Shown: one piece after another, positions 48,048 through 55,367 of the stretch
Layout: each line of letters begins with the position of its first letter
How positions within the stretch are numbered: position 1 is the first letter of the stretch
Assembly (NCBI RefSeq): GCF_014649955.1
Contig: NZ_BMUA01000001.1
Location: 806,001-870,000, forward strand
Direction of reading: 5' to 3'
From: Streptomyces violascens
Lineage (GTDB): Bacteria > Actinomycetota > Actinomycetes > Streptomycetales > Streptomycetaceae
DNA: 64,000 nt
Program-made: the position numbers and the translations under genes
The notes under the pieces: generated by a model
What the model was told of the DNA's origin: nothing
The model's database searches: none
Seen by the model: only the letters and a program-made list of their open reading frames with translations

Positions 48048-48331
48048 GCCGCACCGCCCTTGCCCCCAGGGGTCGGGTTCGCGCGCCCGAAGTGCTCCTC
48101 CAGAACGGAGATCCGGCGCCAGTACTCCTCCTCGTCGATCTCGCCGGCCGCGAACCGGCGGCCGAGGACGGCGATGGGCGAGCGGTCGTCCAGGGGCGGG
48201 CGCCACGGTCCGCGGCGGCCTCGCCGACCGGTGCGGCGCAGCACCGTGACGACGGTGAAGATCACGGCTGCCCAGACCAGCGGGACGAAGAAGATCCAGG
48301 GTCCGGGTCCTGCGTAGGCCAGGGTGTTCAT
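48044..48331 (-). CDS. SHOCT domain membrane protein
   Basis: 95 aa. One transmembrane helix (GPWIFFVPLVWAAVIFTVVT) is followed by a basic linker and the C-terminal SHOCT motif (IAVLGRRFAAGEIDEEEYWR RISVLEEHF). It is the first gene of the ABC operon. GGGAG lies 9 nt before the ATG. Small SHOCT proteins commonly precede MacB-like pairs in Streptomyces and may help assemble or regulate the transporter. Upstream lies a palindrome shared with the two-component operon at 56.7 kb. Confidence 0.85.
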   Translation of the reverse strand: MNTLAYAGPGPWIFFVPLVWAAVIFTVVTVLRRTGRRGRRGPWRPPLDDRSPIAVLGRRFAAGEIDEEEYWRRISVLEEHFGRANPTPGGKGGAA

Positions 48332-48414
48332 CTCGGTCAGCTCCCTCGGGGGGTGGTTCCTTGGTGCTTCGAGCCTCCCGCCGCACAGGGGCCCGAGTCG
48401 TCGTACGGCCAGCG

Positions 48415-48460
48415 GCAGTCGGCGTACCCCGCAGGGAGTAGACCGGGTTCCGCCGACTGC
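48415..48460. promoter_or_regulatory. Response-regulator-type palindrome inside a 10-bp inverted repeat
   Basis: GTACCCC-GCAG-GGAGTAG (48424-48441) matches the perfect palindrome at 56686-56703 at 16 of 18 positions. It lies 93 bp upstream of the SHOCT start. It is nested within GCAGTCGGCG (48415-48424) and CGCCGACTGC (48451-48460), a perfect 10-bp inverted repeat. Likely an operator of the SHOCT-ABC operon. Confidence 0.65.
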
Positions 48461-48468
48461 TCTGGATT

Positions 48469-48490
48469 CTGTACCTACTGGTATGTACAG
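48469..48490. promoter_or_regulatory. TetR operator overlapping its promoter
   Basis: A 22-bp palindrome with CTGTAC and GTACAG arms and an inner TAC..GTA pair (18 of 22 positions symmetric) ends 8 bp before the ATG of the TetR gene. It probably mediates autorepression of the TetR-cupin-DUF4865-phosphotriesterase operon. Confidence 0.7.
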
Positions 48491-48498
48491 TGGGCTTC

Positions 48499-49068
48499 AT
48501 GAGCACTCCGGAGCGTCTGATCGAAGCCACCCGCGAGCTGTTGTGGGAGCGGGGTTACGTAGGCACAAGCCCGAAGGCGATCCAGCAGCAGGCGGGCGCC
48601 GGGCAGGGCAGCATGTACCACCACTTCGCGGGCAAGCCCGATCTGGCGCTCTCCGCGATCCGGCGCACCGCCGAGGAGATGCGCGGCGCCGCCGAGGCCA
48701 CGCTCGGGGGCGGCGGCACGGCGTACGAGCGGATCTCGGCGTATCTGCTGCGCGAGCGCGATGTGCTGCGCGGCTGCCCGGTCGGGCGCCTCACGATGGA
48801 CCCCGAGATCATCGCCAGCGCAGAGCTGCGCGCTCCGGTCGACGAGACGCTCGACTGGCTGCGCGGACGCCTTGCCGGGATCGTCCAAGAGGGCCTGGAC
48901 CAGGGCGAGTTCAGTGCCCACCTGGTGCCGCGGGAGATCGCCGCGGCCGTGGTGGCGACCGTCCAGGGCGGCTACGTCCTGGCCCGCGCCTCCGGCTCGC
49001 CCGACGCCTTCGACGCGAGTGTGCGCGGCCTGCTCTCGCTGCTCGCCCCTGTCGGCACAACCCAGTGA
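48499..49068 (+). CDS. TetR/AcrR family transcriptional regulator
   Basis: 189 aa. The helix-turn-helix is RLIEATRELLWERGYVGTSP followed by KAIQQQAGAGQGSMYHHFAG, and the ligand domain contains RGCPVGRLTMDPEI with a Cys, a YxiL/LmrA-type C-terminus. It is the first gene of an operon with a cupin, a DUF4865 protein and a phosphotriesterase-like protein, and carries a palindrome immediately upstream. The ATG at 48499 is preferred over a GTG three codons earlier that would lie in the palindrome. Confidence 0.9.
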   Translation: MSTPERLIEATRELLWERGYVGTSPKAIQQQAGAGQGSMYHHFAGKPDLALSAIRRTAEEMRGAAEATLGGGGTAYERISAYLLRERDVLRGCPVGRLTMDPEIIASAELRAPVDETLDWLRGRLAGIVQEGLDQGEFSAHLVPREIAAAVVATVQGGYVLARASGSPDAFDASVRGLLSLLAPVGTTQ

Positions 49069-49103
49069 CCACCGCCAACCGCCCAGCGAAGGAACGGTCG
49101 TAC

Positions 49104-49517
49104 GTGCACATCACCCGCCAGCGCCCCGACACCCAACCCGGACCGGCCGAGAACTTCACGGGCGCGGTCTGGCTCGACGAGATCGCCTCGCCCCCACCCC
49201 CTTCCCGGCTGCGGATGTTCAGCGTCCACTTCGCCCCTGGCGCCCGCACCGCCTGGCACCGCCATCCGCACGGCCAGGTCCTGCATGTGACCGAGGGCGA
49301 GGGTCTGGTGCAGCGCCGGGGCGGTGAGATCGAGCCGATCCGGGCAGGCGACACGGTCTGGATCGAGCCGGACGAGTGGCACTGGCACGGCGCCGGTCCG
49401 CGCACGTTCATGACGCATCTCGCGGTCGTCGAGGCGGCCGCCGACGGCGCGACGATCGAGTGGGACTGCCACGTCGGAGCCGACACGTACCCGGCCATGG
49501 CCGGCCCCGCTGCCTGA
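49104..49517 (+). CDS. Cupin domain protein
   Basis: 137 aa single-domain cupin. Motif 1 is HFAPGARTAWHRHPHGQVLHVTEG with the metal-binding His-x-His and Glu region; motif 2 is AGDTVWIEPDEWHWHGAGP. Small cupins of this type act as carboxymuconolactone-decarboxylase-like or quercetinase-like enzymes, or as sensors. A GTG at 49065 overlaps the TetR stop (GTGA), but GAAGGA upstream of the GTG at 49104 and family N-termini favour the shorter form. Confidence 0.85.
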   Translation: MHITRQRPDTQPGPAENFTGAVWLDEIASPPPPSRLRMFSVHFAPGARTAWHRHPHGQVLHVTEGEGLVQRRGGEIEPIRAGDTVWIEPDEWHWHGAGPRTFMTHLAVVEAAADGATIEWDCHVGADTYPAMAGPAA

Positions 49518-49527
49518 GGAGTACGCG

Positions 49528-50097
49528 ATGCACGCCATGAATTACGAGATCACGCTGCCCGCCGACTACGACATGGAGATCATCCGCAAGCGCGTCGCCA
49601 CCCGGGGCCACCTCCTGGACGACTTCCCCGGGCTCGGCCTCAAGGCGTATCTGATGCGCGAGCGCGGAACCCGATCGCCGGTCAACTCCTATGCCCCGTT
49701 CTACCTTTGGGCCACTCCCGAGGGCATGAACTCCTTCCTGTGGGGCCCCGGGTTCCAGGGGATCGTCGACGACTTCGGGCGTCCGCGGGTGCGGCACTGG
49801 ACGGGTCTGGCTTACGCGGAGGGTCCCGCGTCCGGGGCCGCGCCGAGCACGGCGACCCGGCTGCGCCTGCCCGTGCCGGAAGGCGTCGAGCCGGCGCGGT
49901 TCGTGGCGGACGAGGTGGCCCGGGCGCTGGACCCCGGGGTGGTGGCGGGCGCCGTGGCCATCGATCCGAGCCGCTGGGAGCTGGTGCGGTTCACGCTCTG
50001 GGAGCAGCCCGATCCACCGGCGGAAGGCGACCGGTTCCAGGTGCTTCACCTGTCGGAGCCCGGGCGCGCGGGGCTGCGGTCGGGACGGCAGTGGTGA
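49528..50097 (+). CDS. DUF4865 family protein
   Basis: 189 aa. The sequence MNYEITLPADYDMEIIRKRV, HLLDDFPGLGLKAYLMRERG, NSYAPFYLWATPEGMNSFLW and GPGFQGIVDDFGRP is characteristic of DUF4865, a dimeric ferredoxin-like (YdhR/monooxygenase-type) fold often encoded with TetR and cupin genes. GAGGAG lies 6 nt before the ATG. It is separated from the cupin by 10 bp and overlaps the next gene by 4 bp. No enzymatic role is established. Confidence 0.85.
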   Translation: MHAMNYEITLPADYDMEIIRKRVATRGHLLDDFPGLGLKAYLMRERGTRSPVNSYAPFYLWATPEGMNSFLWGPGFQGIVDDFGRPRVRHWTGLAYAEGPASGAAPSTATRLRLPVPEGVEPARFVADEVARALDPGVVAGAVAIDPSRWELVRFTLWEQPDPPAEGDRFQVLHLSEPGRAGLRSGRQW

Positions 50098-50975
50098 GCG
50101 CGGCACACACGGTGCTCGGCGAGGTTCCGGCCGACCGGCTCGGTGTCGTCGACGCGCACGACCACCTCTTCATCCGCAGCCCTCTGTTGCCGGGCCGGGA
50201 ACTCGACGACGTCGGGGACGCGGCGGCCCGGCTCGCCGGGTTCGGCGCCCTCGGCGGCGGCACGGTGGTGCAGTGGACGCCGTACGGCATGGGGCGGCGC
50301 ATCGCCGAACTGCCCACGCTGTCACAGGAGTCGGGGGTGCACGTCGTCGCCGCCACCGGACTGCACCAAGCCGCCCACTATTCGGGCGAGTTGCTCGATT
50401 CGGTACGTGACCGGCTGGCCGAGCTCTTCGTGGGCGAGCTGACCGAGGGCATCGGCGACACGGGCGTCAGGGCGGGCCTGATCAAGGTGGCGGGCGGCTT
50501 CCACGGGCTCGACGAGCACGCCGAGTTCACGATGCGGGCCGCCGCCGAGGCGCACCACCGCACGGGCGCGCCGATCGCCGTCCACCTGGAGCTGGGCACG
50601 GGTGTGCTCGACGTACTCGACCTGCTGTGCGGGGAGTTGGGGGTGGCGCCCGGGTCGGTGATCCTCGGGCACCTCAACCGCTCACCCGACTTCGCCGTGC
50701 ACCGCCTGGCCGCCGAAGCGGGGGCCAACCTCGCCTTCGACGGGCCTTCGCGGGCCAACCACGCCACCGACTGGCGGATGCCGGACGCGCTGCGGGCGCT
50801 CGCGGACGCGGGGTTCGCCGACCGGCTGCTGCTGGGCGGGGACACCGTGACCCCGGACACCCCGGGCATGCCGTATCTGCTGCGCCGGGTGCGGCCCAGA
50901 CTCGAACTCGCCCTGGGCAAAGGGGTGTTGGAGCAGATCCTGGTCGCCAATCCGGCGCGGGTCTACGCCTGGTGA
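50094..50975 (+). CDS. Phosphotriesterase-like metal-dependent hydrolase
   Basis: 293 aa TIM-barrel amidohydrolase. The metal-binding HxH is DAHDHLF near residue 20, the bridging Lys region is AGLIKVAGG, further His ligands appear in IAVHLELGTG and VILGHLNRSPD, and the last Asp is in LLLGGDTV. Such proteins act as lactonases or esterases. The GTG overlaps the DUF4865 stop (GTGA). Its 3' end overlaps the convergent ROK gene by 13 bp. With cupin and DUF4865 it suggests degradation of an unidentified small molecule. Confidence 0.85.
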   Translation: MSAAHTVLGEVPADRLGVVDAHDHLFIRSPLLPGRELDDVGDAAARLAGFGALGGGTVVQWTPYGMGRRIAELPTLSQESGVHVVAATGLHQAAHYSGELLDSVRDRLAELFVGELTEGIGDTGVRAGLIKVAGGFHGLDEHAEFTMRAAAEAHHRTGAPIAVHLELGTGVLDVLDLLCGELGVAPGSVILGHLNRSPDFAVHRLAAEAGANLAFDGPSRANHATDWRMPDALRALADAGFADRLLLGGDTVTPDTPGMPYLLRRVRPRLELALGKGVLEQILVANPARVYAW

Positions 50976-52183
50976 GTGAGCGCGCCGAGCGGGTCGTCGA
51001 GCACCGGCTGCCAGGCCAGCTCGGCCGCTCCGACCAGGCTGTTGTGGTCGAGGGAGCAGGCGAGGATGGGTACGCCGCCGCTCCGGCCCCACAGGCTGCG
51101 GTCGGCCACGACGGCCCGCAGCCGGTCCGGGTCCGCCTCCAGGAGCGCCTTGTGCAGGCCGCCGAGGATGATCCGGTCGGGGTTGAGGATGTTGACGAGT
51201 CCGGCGAGGCCGAGGCCGAGCCGGTCGATGAGTTCTTCGGCGGCGCGGCGGATCGTGACGTCCGCGTACTCGTGGCGCAGCAGGGCACGTGACTGTTCGA
51301 GGAGCGACACCTCGGGTCCTGGCGTGCGACCCGCCGCCGTGAGGAAGGCGAGCGGGTCGGCCTCGACGTCGAGGCAGCCGCGGCTGCCGCAGTAGCAGGG
51401 GCGGCCGTCCGGGTTGACGGTGAGGTGGCCGACCTCCAGGGCCAGGCCCGAACTCCCGCTGTGCAGACGGCCGTCGAGGACGAGCGCGCCACCGACGCCG
51501 CGGTGGCCGGTGGCGACGCAGAGCAGGTCCTTGGCGCCGCGGCCCGCGCCGTGCCGGTGCTCGGCGAGGGCGGCGAGGTTGACGTCGTTGCCGGTGAAGG
51601 CGGGGCCCGCGATGCCGGCCGCCCGGACGCGTTCGGCGAAGATCTCGCGCACCGGGGAGCCGGCGGGCCAGGCCAGGTGGAGCGGGTTGAGCGCGGTGCC
51701 CTCCGGTTCGGCGACGGCGGAGGGGACGGCGAGGCCCGCGCCCACGCAGCGGCGGCCGGTGCCCTTGAGGAGGGCCGCGCCCGCGTCGACGACCTCGCCG
51801 AGCACCTGGGCGGGGTCGGCCGAGACGATCACACAGCCGGGGTCGGTGGCGACGATCTCGCCGCCGAGGCCCACGAGCGCGGCCCGGTAGCCGTCGGCGT
51901 GCACCTGCGCGGCGAGCGCGACGGGCCCGCTGTCGTTGACGGCGAGCCGGTGCGAGGGGCGGCCCTGGGAGCCGGCCGCGGCGGGCCGGGAGTCGACCTG
52001 GATCAGACCGAGCGCTTCGAGCTCGGCGGCGACCGCGCCGGCGGTGGCGCGGGTGACGCCCAGCTCGGCGGTGAGCACGGCGCGGGTCGGGGCGCGGCCG
52101 GTATGCACCAGTTCGAGCGCGGGGCCGAGCGCGCTGCGGCCCCTCTCCAGCCTGGTCCGGGTGGTCGTCGCCTTGCCGTTCAT
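50963..52183 (-). CDS. ROK family transcriptional regulator
   Basis: 406 aa. An N-terminal winged helix-turn-helix (RAVLTAELGVTRATAGAVAA ELEALGLI) is followed by a ROK sugar-kinase-like domain (GNDVNLAALAEHRHGAGRG, LEVGHLTVNPDGRPCYCGSR GCLDVEA). The Cys cluster C-x-C-x4-C is the zinc site of ROK repressors. It binds a sugar or sugar phosphate. It is divergent from an MFS transporter whose promoter carries an 8-bp-arm inverted repeat, the likely operator. Confidence 0.92.
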   Translation of the reverse strand: MNGKATTTRTRLERGRSALGPALELVHTGRAPTRAVLTAELGVTRATAGAVAAELEALGLIQVDSRPAAAGSQGRPSHRLAVNDSGPVALAAQVHADGYRAALVGLGGEIVATDPGCVIVSADPAQVLGEVVDAGAALLKGTGRRCVGAGLAVPSAVAEPEGTALNPLHLAWPAGSPVREIFAERVRAAGIAGPAFTGNDVNLAALAEHRHGAGRGAKDLLCVATGHRGVGGALVLDGRLHSGSSGLALEVGHLTVNPDGRPCYCGSRGCLDVEADPLAFLTAAGRTPGPEVSLLEQSRALLRHEYADVTIRRAAEELIDRLGLGLAGLVNILNPDRIILGGLHKALLEADPDRLRAVVADRSLWGRSGGVPILACSLDHNSLVGAAELAWQPVLDDPLGALTHQA

Positions 52184-52609
52184 GGGGGCGAGTCTCCCAT
52201 GATCCCGACGGAACCGGTTCTTCCGGCAGTTGGCCGGGCGACAGGTCCGGATCGGTCTCCACTCCCTGGGGCTCCGCCGATGCATCCTGCCGGGGTCGAC
52301 GCCGCTGAAGGGCGCGACAAACTGCGCGGCCGGCCACACACGGCCCGCGGGGTCCGGGCCCACCGCCCGAGGGAGCCGGCACCAGTGTCGCGAGGGGCGC
52401 GGGGAACTGCGCGAGCGCCACCCACGGTCCGCAGACCCAGGGGCAGCGGGGTCCGGGCACAGCCCGGGGATGCCCGCACCGCATCCCGCCAAGGGCGCGG
52501 GGAACTGCGCGAGCACCCCCGCACGGTCCGCGGCTGAAGCCCCCGCCCTGGGAGGGCCCGCCGCTCCAACCGGTTGATGCACCCACCCCACCACCCCTAT
52601 CCTGACTTT
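52184..52609. other. Gene-free spacer between ROK and MFS genes
   Basis: No ORF is credible on either strand. The region holds three tandem copies of a Streptomyces intergenic repeat (52307-52533) and, at its right end, the MFS promoter and ROK-type operator. The ROK promoter must lie in the first 120 bp but is not obvious. Confidence 0.7.
52307..52533. repeat. Three tandem copies of the GGGCGCGGGGAACTGCGCGA repeat
   Basis: Copies at 52307-52350 (degenerate), 52392-52434 and 52491-52533 each begin RAGGGGCGCGGGGAACTGCGC-like and end in ACGGYCCGCRG about 43 bp later, spaced 85 and 99 bp apart. A longer relative occurs at 1048-1120. It is a dispersed Streptomyces intergenic family; three in a row is unusual. 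Confidence 0.8.
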
Positions 52610-52630
52610 GTGCCGCTACTAAACAAAGTC
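52574..52630 (+). promoter_or_regulatory. MFS promoter with overlapping ROK-type operator
   Basis: A -35 element TTGATG (52574-52579), an 18-bp spacer and a -10 element TATCCT (52598-52603) place the start point at 52610, the G of the GTG start codon. The perfect inverted repeat GACTTTGT-N11-ACAAAGTC (52604-52630) covers the start point. A repressor bound there would block transcription; the divergent ROK protein is the natural candidate. Confidence 0.75.
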
Positions 52631-53824
52631 CGGACGGCCGCTCCGGGGGGGCCTGGCGAAAACACCGCCGCACCCTCCCTGTCCCGCCTCCGCACCGCCC
52701 TGACCGTGTTCTTCGCCCTCGACGGCTTCCTCTTCGCCGGCTGGGTGGTCCGCATCCCCGCGATCAAGCAGCAGACCGGGGCCTCCGCGGGCGAGCTGGG
52801 GCTCGCCCTGCTCGGTGTGTCCGCCGGGGCGGTGGTGACGATGGTGCTGACCGGCCGGCTGTGCCGCCGGTTCGGCAGCCATCCGGTGACCGTCGTCTGC
52901 GGCGCGCTGATGGCGCTCGCCATCGCGCTGCCGCCGCAGACCCACTCCGCACTCGCGCTCGGCCTGGTCCTGCTGGTGTTCGGCGCCGCGTACGGCGGCA
53001 TCAACGTGGCGATGAACAGCGCAGCCGTGGATCTGGTCGCGGCGCTGCGCCGCCCGGTGATGCCGAGTTTCCACGCGGCGTTCAGCCTCGGCGGCATGGT
53101 CGGCGCGGGCGTCGGCGCGCTGGTCGCAGCCGGCCTCTCCCCCACCACGCACCTGCTGGCCCTGACCGGCGTCGGCCTCGTGGTGACCGCACTGGCCGGG
53201 CGGGTGCTGCTTCGCCATCCGGCGCCGGCGCACGCGAGCACATCCCACACCCAGGGACGCCGGCTCGACGGACGGGCCCGGCGCCTGGTGCTGCTCTTCG
53301 GCGTGATCGCGCTGTGCACGGCGTACGGCGAGGGCGCGATGGCGGACTGGGGCGCGCTGCACCTGGAGCAGGACCTGTCCGCCGCACCTGGTGTCGCGGC
53401 CGTGGGCTACTCGCTGTTCGCCCTGGCCATGACGGCCGGCCGGCTCTCCGGCACAGCGCTGCTCGAACGGCTCGGCCAGACCCGCACCCTGGTGGCGGGC
53501 GGCCTCACGGCCAGTGCCGGCATGCTGCTCGGCGCACTCGCCCCGACGGTATGGCTCGCCCTTGCCGGATTCGCCGTGATGGGCCTGGGCCTCGCCAACA
53601 TCTTCCCGGTCGCCGTCGCGAGGGCGGGCGCGCTCGCCGGGCCCGGCGGGGTGGCGGCGGCCTCCACACTCGGCTACGGCGGCATGCTGCTCGGGCCGCC
53701 CGCGATCGGGCTGCTCGCCGAGTGGTCGTCACTGCCGGTCGCCCTGACCACGGTCGCGGTCCTGTCCGCGGGCGCCGCGCTGATCGGCTACACCGCGCGG
53801 CACGCGACGGCGTCCCAGACCTGA
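52610..53824 (+). CDS. MFS transporter (sugar/fucose-permease-like group)
   Basis: 404 aa, about 12 helices. Recognisable segments include FFALDGFLFAGWVVRIPAIK, GRLCRRFGSHPV in loop 2-3, GINVAMNSAAVDL, MPSFHAAFSLGGMVGAGVGA, and EGAMADWGALHLEQ, as in the YbjJ-type MFS proteins. It could export or import sugars or drugs. No ribosome site precedes the GTG at 52610, and the mapped promoter predicts a leaderless message. ATG/TTG codons at 52574-52577 lie in the -35 box and are rejected. The divergent ROK regulator implies a carbohydrate inducer. Confidence 0.88.
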   Translation: MPLLNKVRTAAPGGPGENTAAPSLSRLRTALTVFFALDGFLFAGWVVRIPAIKQQTGASAGELGLALLGVSAGAVVTMVLTGRLCRRFGSHPVTVVCGALMALAIALPPQTHSALALGLVLLVFGAAYGGINVAMNSAAVDLVAALRRPVMPSFHAAFSLGGMVGAGVGALVAAGLSPTTHLLALTGVGLVVTALAGRVLLRHPAPAHASTSHTQGRRLDGRARRLVLLFGVIALCTAYGEGAMADWGALHLEQDLSAAPGVAAVGYSLFALAMTAGRLSGTALLERLGQTRTLVAGGLTASAGMLLGALAPTVWLALAGFAVMGLGLANIFPVAVARAGALAGPGGVAAASTLGYGGMLLGPPAIGLLAEWSSLPVALTTVAVLSAGAALIGYTARHATASQT

Positions 53825-53889
53825 GCCGAGCGCCAAAGCCTCAACTCACCACTGCCGCACGGCAGTTGACCGCAACGGCGCTCCACGGC

Positions 53890-54294
53890 CTACCGCCCGG
53901 CCCGGCTCCCGAGCATCCGGGCGAGCACCGCGCGCTGGAGCGGCAGCACCTCGGCATGGCGGGACCGGCCGGAATCGGTGATCGCCACGCTCACCCCGCG
54001 CCGGTCCTCGCTGCACATCCCCCGCGTGACCAGGCCGTCCTTCTCCAGGCGGCCGATCAGGCGGGACAGCGCGCTCTGGCTCAGGTGGACGCAGGAGGCC
54101 AGCTCCTGCACGCGGAACGCGCAGTGCGGCTCGCCCTTGCGCCCCTCGGCCAAGATGTCCAGGACCTCGAAGTCGCTCGCGCCGAGCCCGTACGCATGGA
54201 GCTCGCGGTCGAGTTCGCACGTGGTGCGCGCGTGGAGCGCGAGGAGCTCCCGCCATTCCGCCACGAGCAGGCGCTCGGTCTTCTCAGCTGCCAT
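53890..54294 (-). CDS. MarR family transcriptional regulator
   Basis: 134 aa. The winged helix has CAFRVQELASCVHLSQSALS RLIGRLEKDGLV and the MarR wing CSEDRRGVSVAITDSGR. N-terminal dimerisation helices are ERLLVAEWRELLALHARTTC. The ATG at 54294 lies 42 bp from a palindrome that probably mediates autoregulation. The nearest divergent gene is the DUF6332-like gene; the nearest convergent gene is the MFS transporter. Confidence 0.92.
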   Translation of the reverse strand: MAAEKTERLLVAEWRELLALHARTTCELDRELHAYGLGASDFEVLDILAEGRKGEPHCAFRVQELASCVHLSQSALSRLIGRLEKDGLVTRGMCSEDRRGVSVAITDSGRSRHAEVLPLQRAVLARMLGSRAGR

Positions 54295-54335
54295 GTCGGC
54301 ACGGTAGCAGAGCCGGGCGATTTTGTTGCATTGAC

Positions 54336-54357
54336 ATTAAATGCGCTCGCATTCAAT
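54336..54357. promoter_or_regulatory. MarR-type operator
   Basis: A 22-bp palindrome with arms ATTRAATGCG and CGCATTYAAT (18 of 22 symmetric) is set in an AT-rich patch between the MarR and DUF6332-like genes. A second, offset pair TGCATTG (54327-54333) and CAATGCA (54354-54360) overlaps it. Confidence 0.75.
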
Positions 54358-54396
54358 GCATGCACATGTAATCTCGGCCAAGCAAGCACCGGGGGA

Positions 54397-54435
54397 GGGA
54401 CGGCCGGTGGGCGACGGTTGCCCACCGGCCGTCCC
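54397..54435. terminator. 16-bp perfect hairpin 18 bp upstream of a start codon
   Basis: GGGACGGCCGGTGGGC, a 7-nt loop GACGGTT and the exact complement form a very stable stem. It lies between the MarR operator and the ATG at 54454. No gene ends here, so it is either an attenuator/insulator for the DUF6332-like gene or an RNA stem that shapes its translation. Confidence 0.7.
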
Positions 54436-54453
54436 TGCTGTGAGACTTCGCGC

Positions 54454-54741
54454 ATGGGGACACGGAGTGGGGCCGAGCGGGACGCCATCACGATCGAGAT
54501 CGGATACGCGCTGGTCAGCGCCCTGTTCGCGGCCGGCGTGGTGTTCGGCGCGATCGGCGGCTCCGGCTACGCCCTCGAACTCCCGCACCCCCTGCGGCGC
54601 GTACTGCTGCTCATCGGCGGCGCCTGTGCCCTCGTCGTCTTCGTCTGGCGGACCGTGCACGTCCTGTGGCGCTTCCCGTACGGGGCCGGCCGCGGCCCGC
54701 GTCAGCCCAGCCAGCCGGGGCGCACCAGCCCCGACTCGTAG
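54454..54741 (+). CDS. Small two-helix membrane protein (DUF6332-like)
   Basis: 95 aa. The N-terminal MGTRSGAERDAITIEIGYAL and two helices (ALVSALFAAGVVFGAIGGSG and VLLLIGGACALVVFVWRTVH) fit the Streptomyces DUF6332 family as I remember it. No Shine-Dalgarno is visible; the strong hairpin ends 18 bp upstream. The last 40 bp overlap the convergent response regulator gene. Function unknown. Confidence 0.65.
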   Translation: MGTRSGAERDAITIEIGYALVSALFAAGVVFGAIGGSGYALELPHPLRRVLLLIGGACALVVFVWRTVHVLWRFPYGAGRGPRQPSQPGRTSPDS

Positions 54742-55367
54742 GCCAGAACCACCAGTTGGGCCCGGTCGCGGGCGCCGAGCTTCACCATCGCCCGGCTGAC
54801 GTGGGTCTTCGCGGTCAGCGGGCTGACGACGAGGCGGCGGGCGATCTCCTCGTTGGAGAGCCCGATGCCGACCAGGGCCATCACCTCCCGCTCCCGCTCG
54901 GTGAGTTCGGCCAGGGTGTCGGCGGCGGCCGGCTCCTTGGAGCGCGCGGCGAACTCGGCGATCAGCCGCCGGGTCACCCCGGGCGAGAGCAGCGCGTCGC
55001 CGTCGACCACGGCCCGGACCGCGCGCAGCAGTTCCTCCGGCTCGGTGTCCTTCACGAGGAAGCCGGAGGCACCGGCGCGGATCGCCTCGAAGACGTACTC
55101 GTCGAGCTCGAAGGTGGTGAGCATGACCACCCTCACGGCGGCCAGGTCCGGTTCGGAGGTGATCCGGCGGGTGGTGGCGAGGCCGTCGAGCCGGGGCATC
55201 CGGATGTCCATCAGGACGATGTCCGGCCGCAGTCGGCGCACCAGGCCCAGCGCCTCCTCACCGTCGGCGGCCTCCCCCACCACCTCGATGTCGCCCTGGG
55301 CATCGAGCAGCGCCCGGAACCCGGCGCGCACCAGGAGCTGGTCATCGGCTAGCAGCACGCGGATCAA
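54702..55367 (-). CDS. NarL/FixJ-type response regulator
   Basis: 221 aa. The receiver domain has ADD at 7-9, the phosphoacceptor Asp54 in VLMDIRMP, the switch Thr in MLTTFE and the Lys in FLVKD. The C-terminal LuxR helix-turn-helix is LTEREREVMALVGIGLSNEE IARRLVVSPLTAKTHVSRAM. The TTG start overlaps the kinase stop (TTGA) and is preceded by AAGGAG at 5 nt, so the pair is co-translated. It is expected to bind the palindrome at 56686 and probably the related one at 48424. Confidence 0.94.
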   Translation of the reverse strand: MIRVLLADDQLLVRAGFRALLDAQGDIEVVGEAADGEEALGLVRRLRPDIVLMDIRMPRLDGLATTRRITSEPDLAAVRVVMLTTFELDEYVFEAIRAGASGFLVKDTEPEELLRAVRAVVDGDALLSPGVTRRLIAEFAARSKEPAAADTLAELTEREREVMALVGIGLSNEEIARRLVVSPLTAKTHVSRAMVKLGARDRAQLVVLAYESGLVRPGWLG

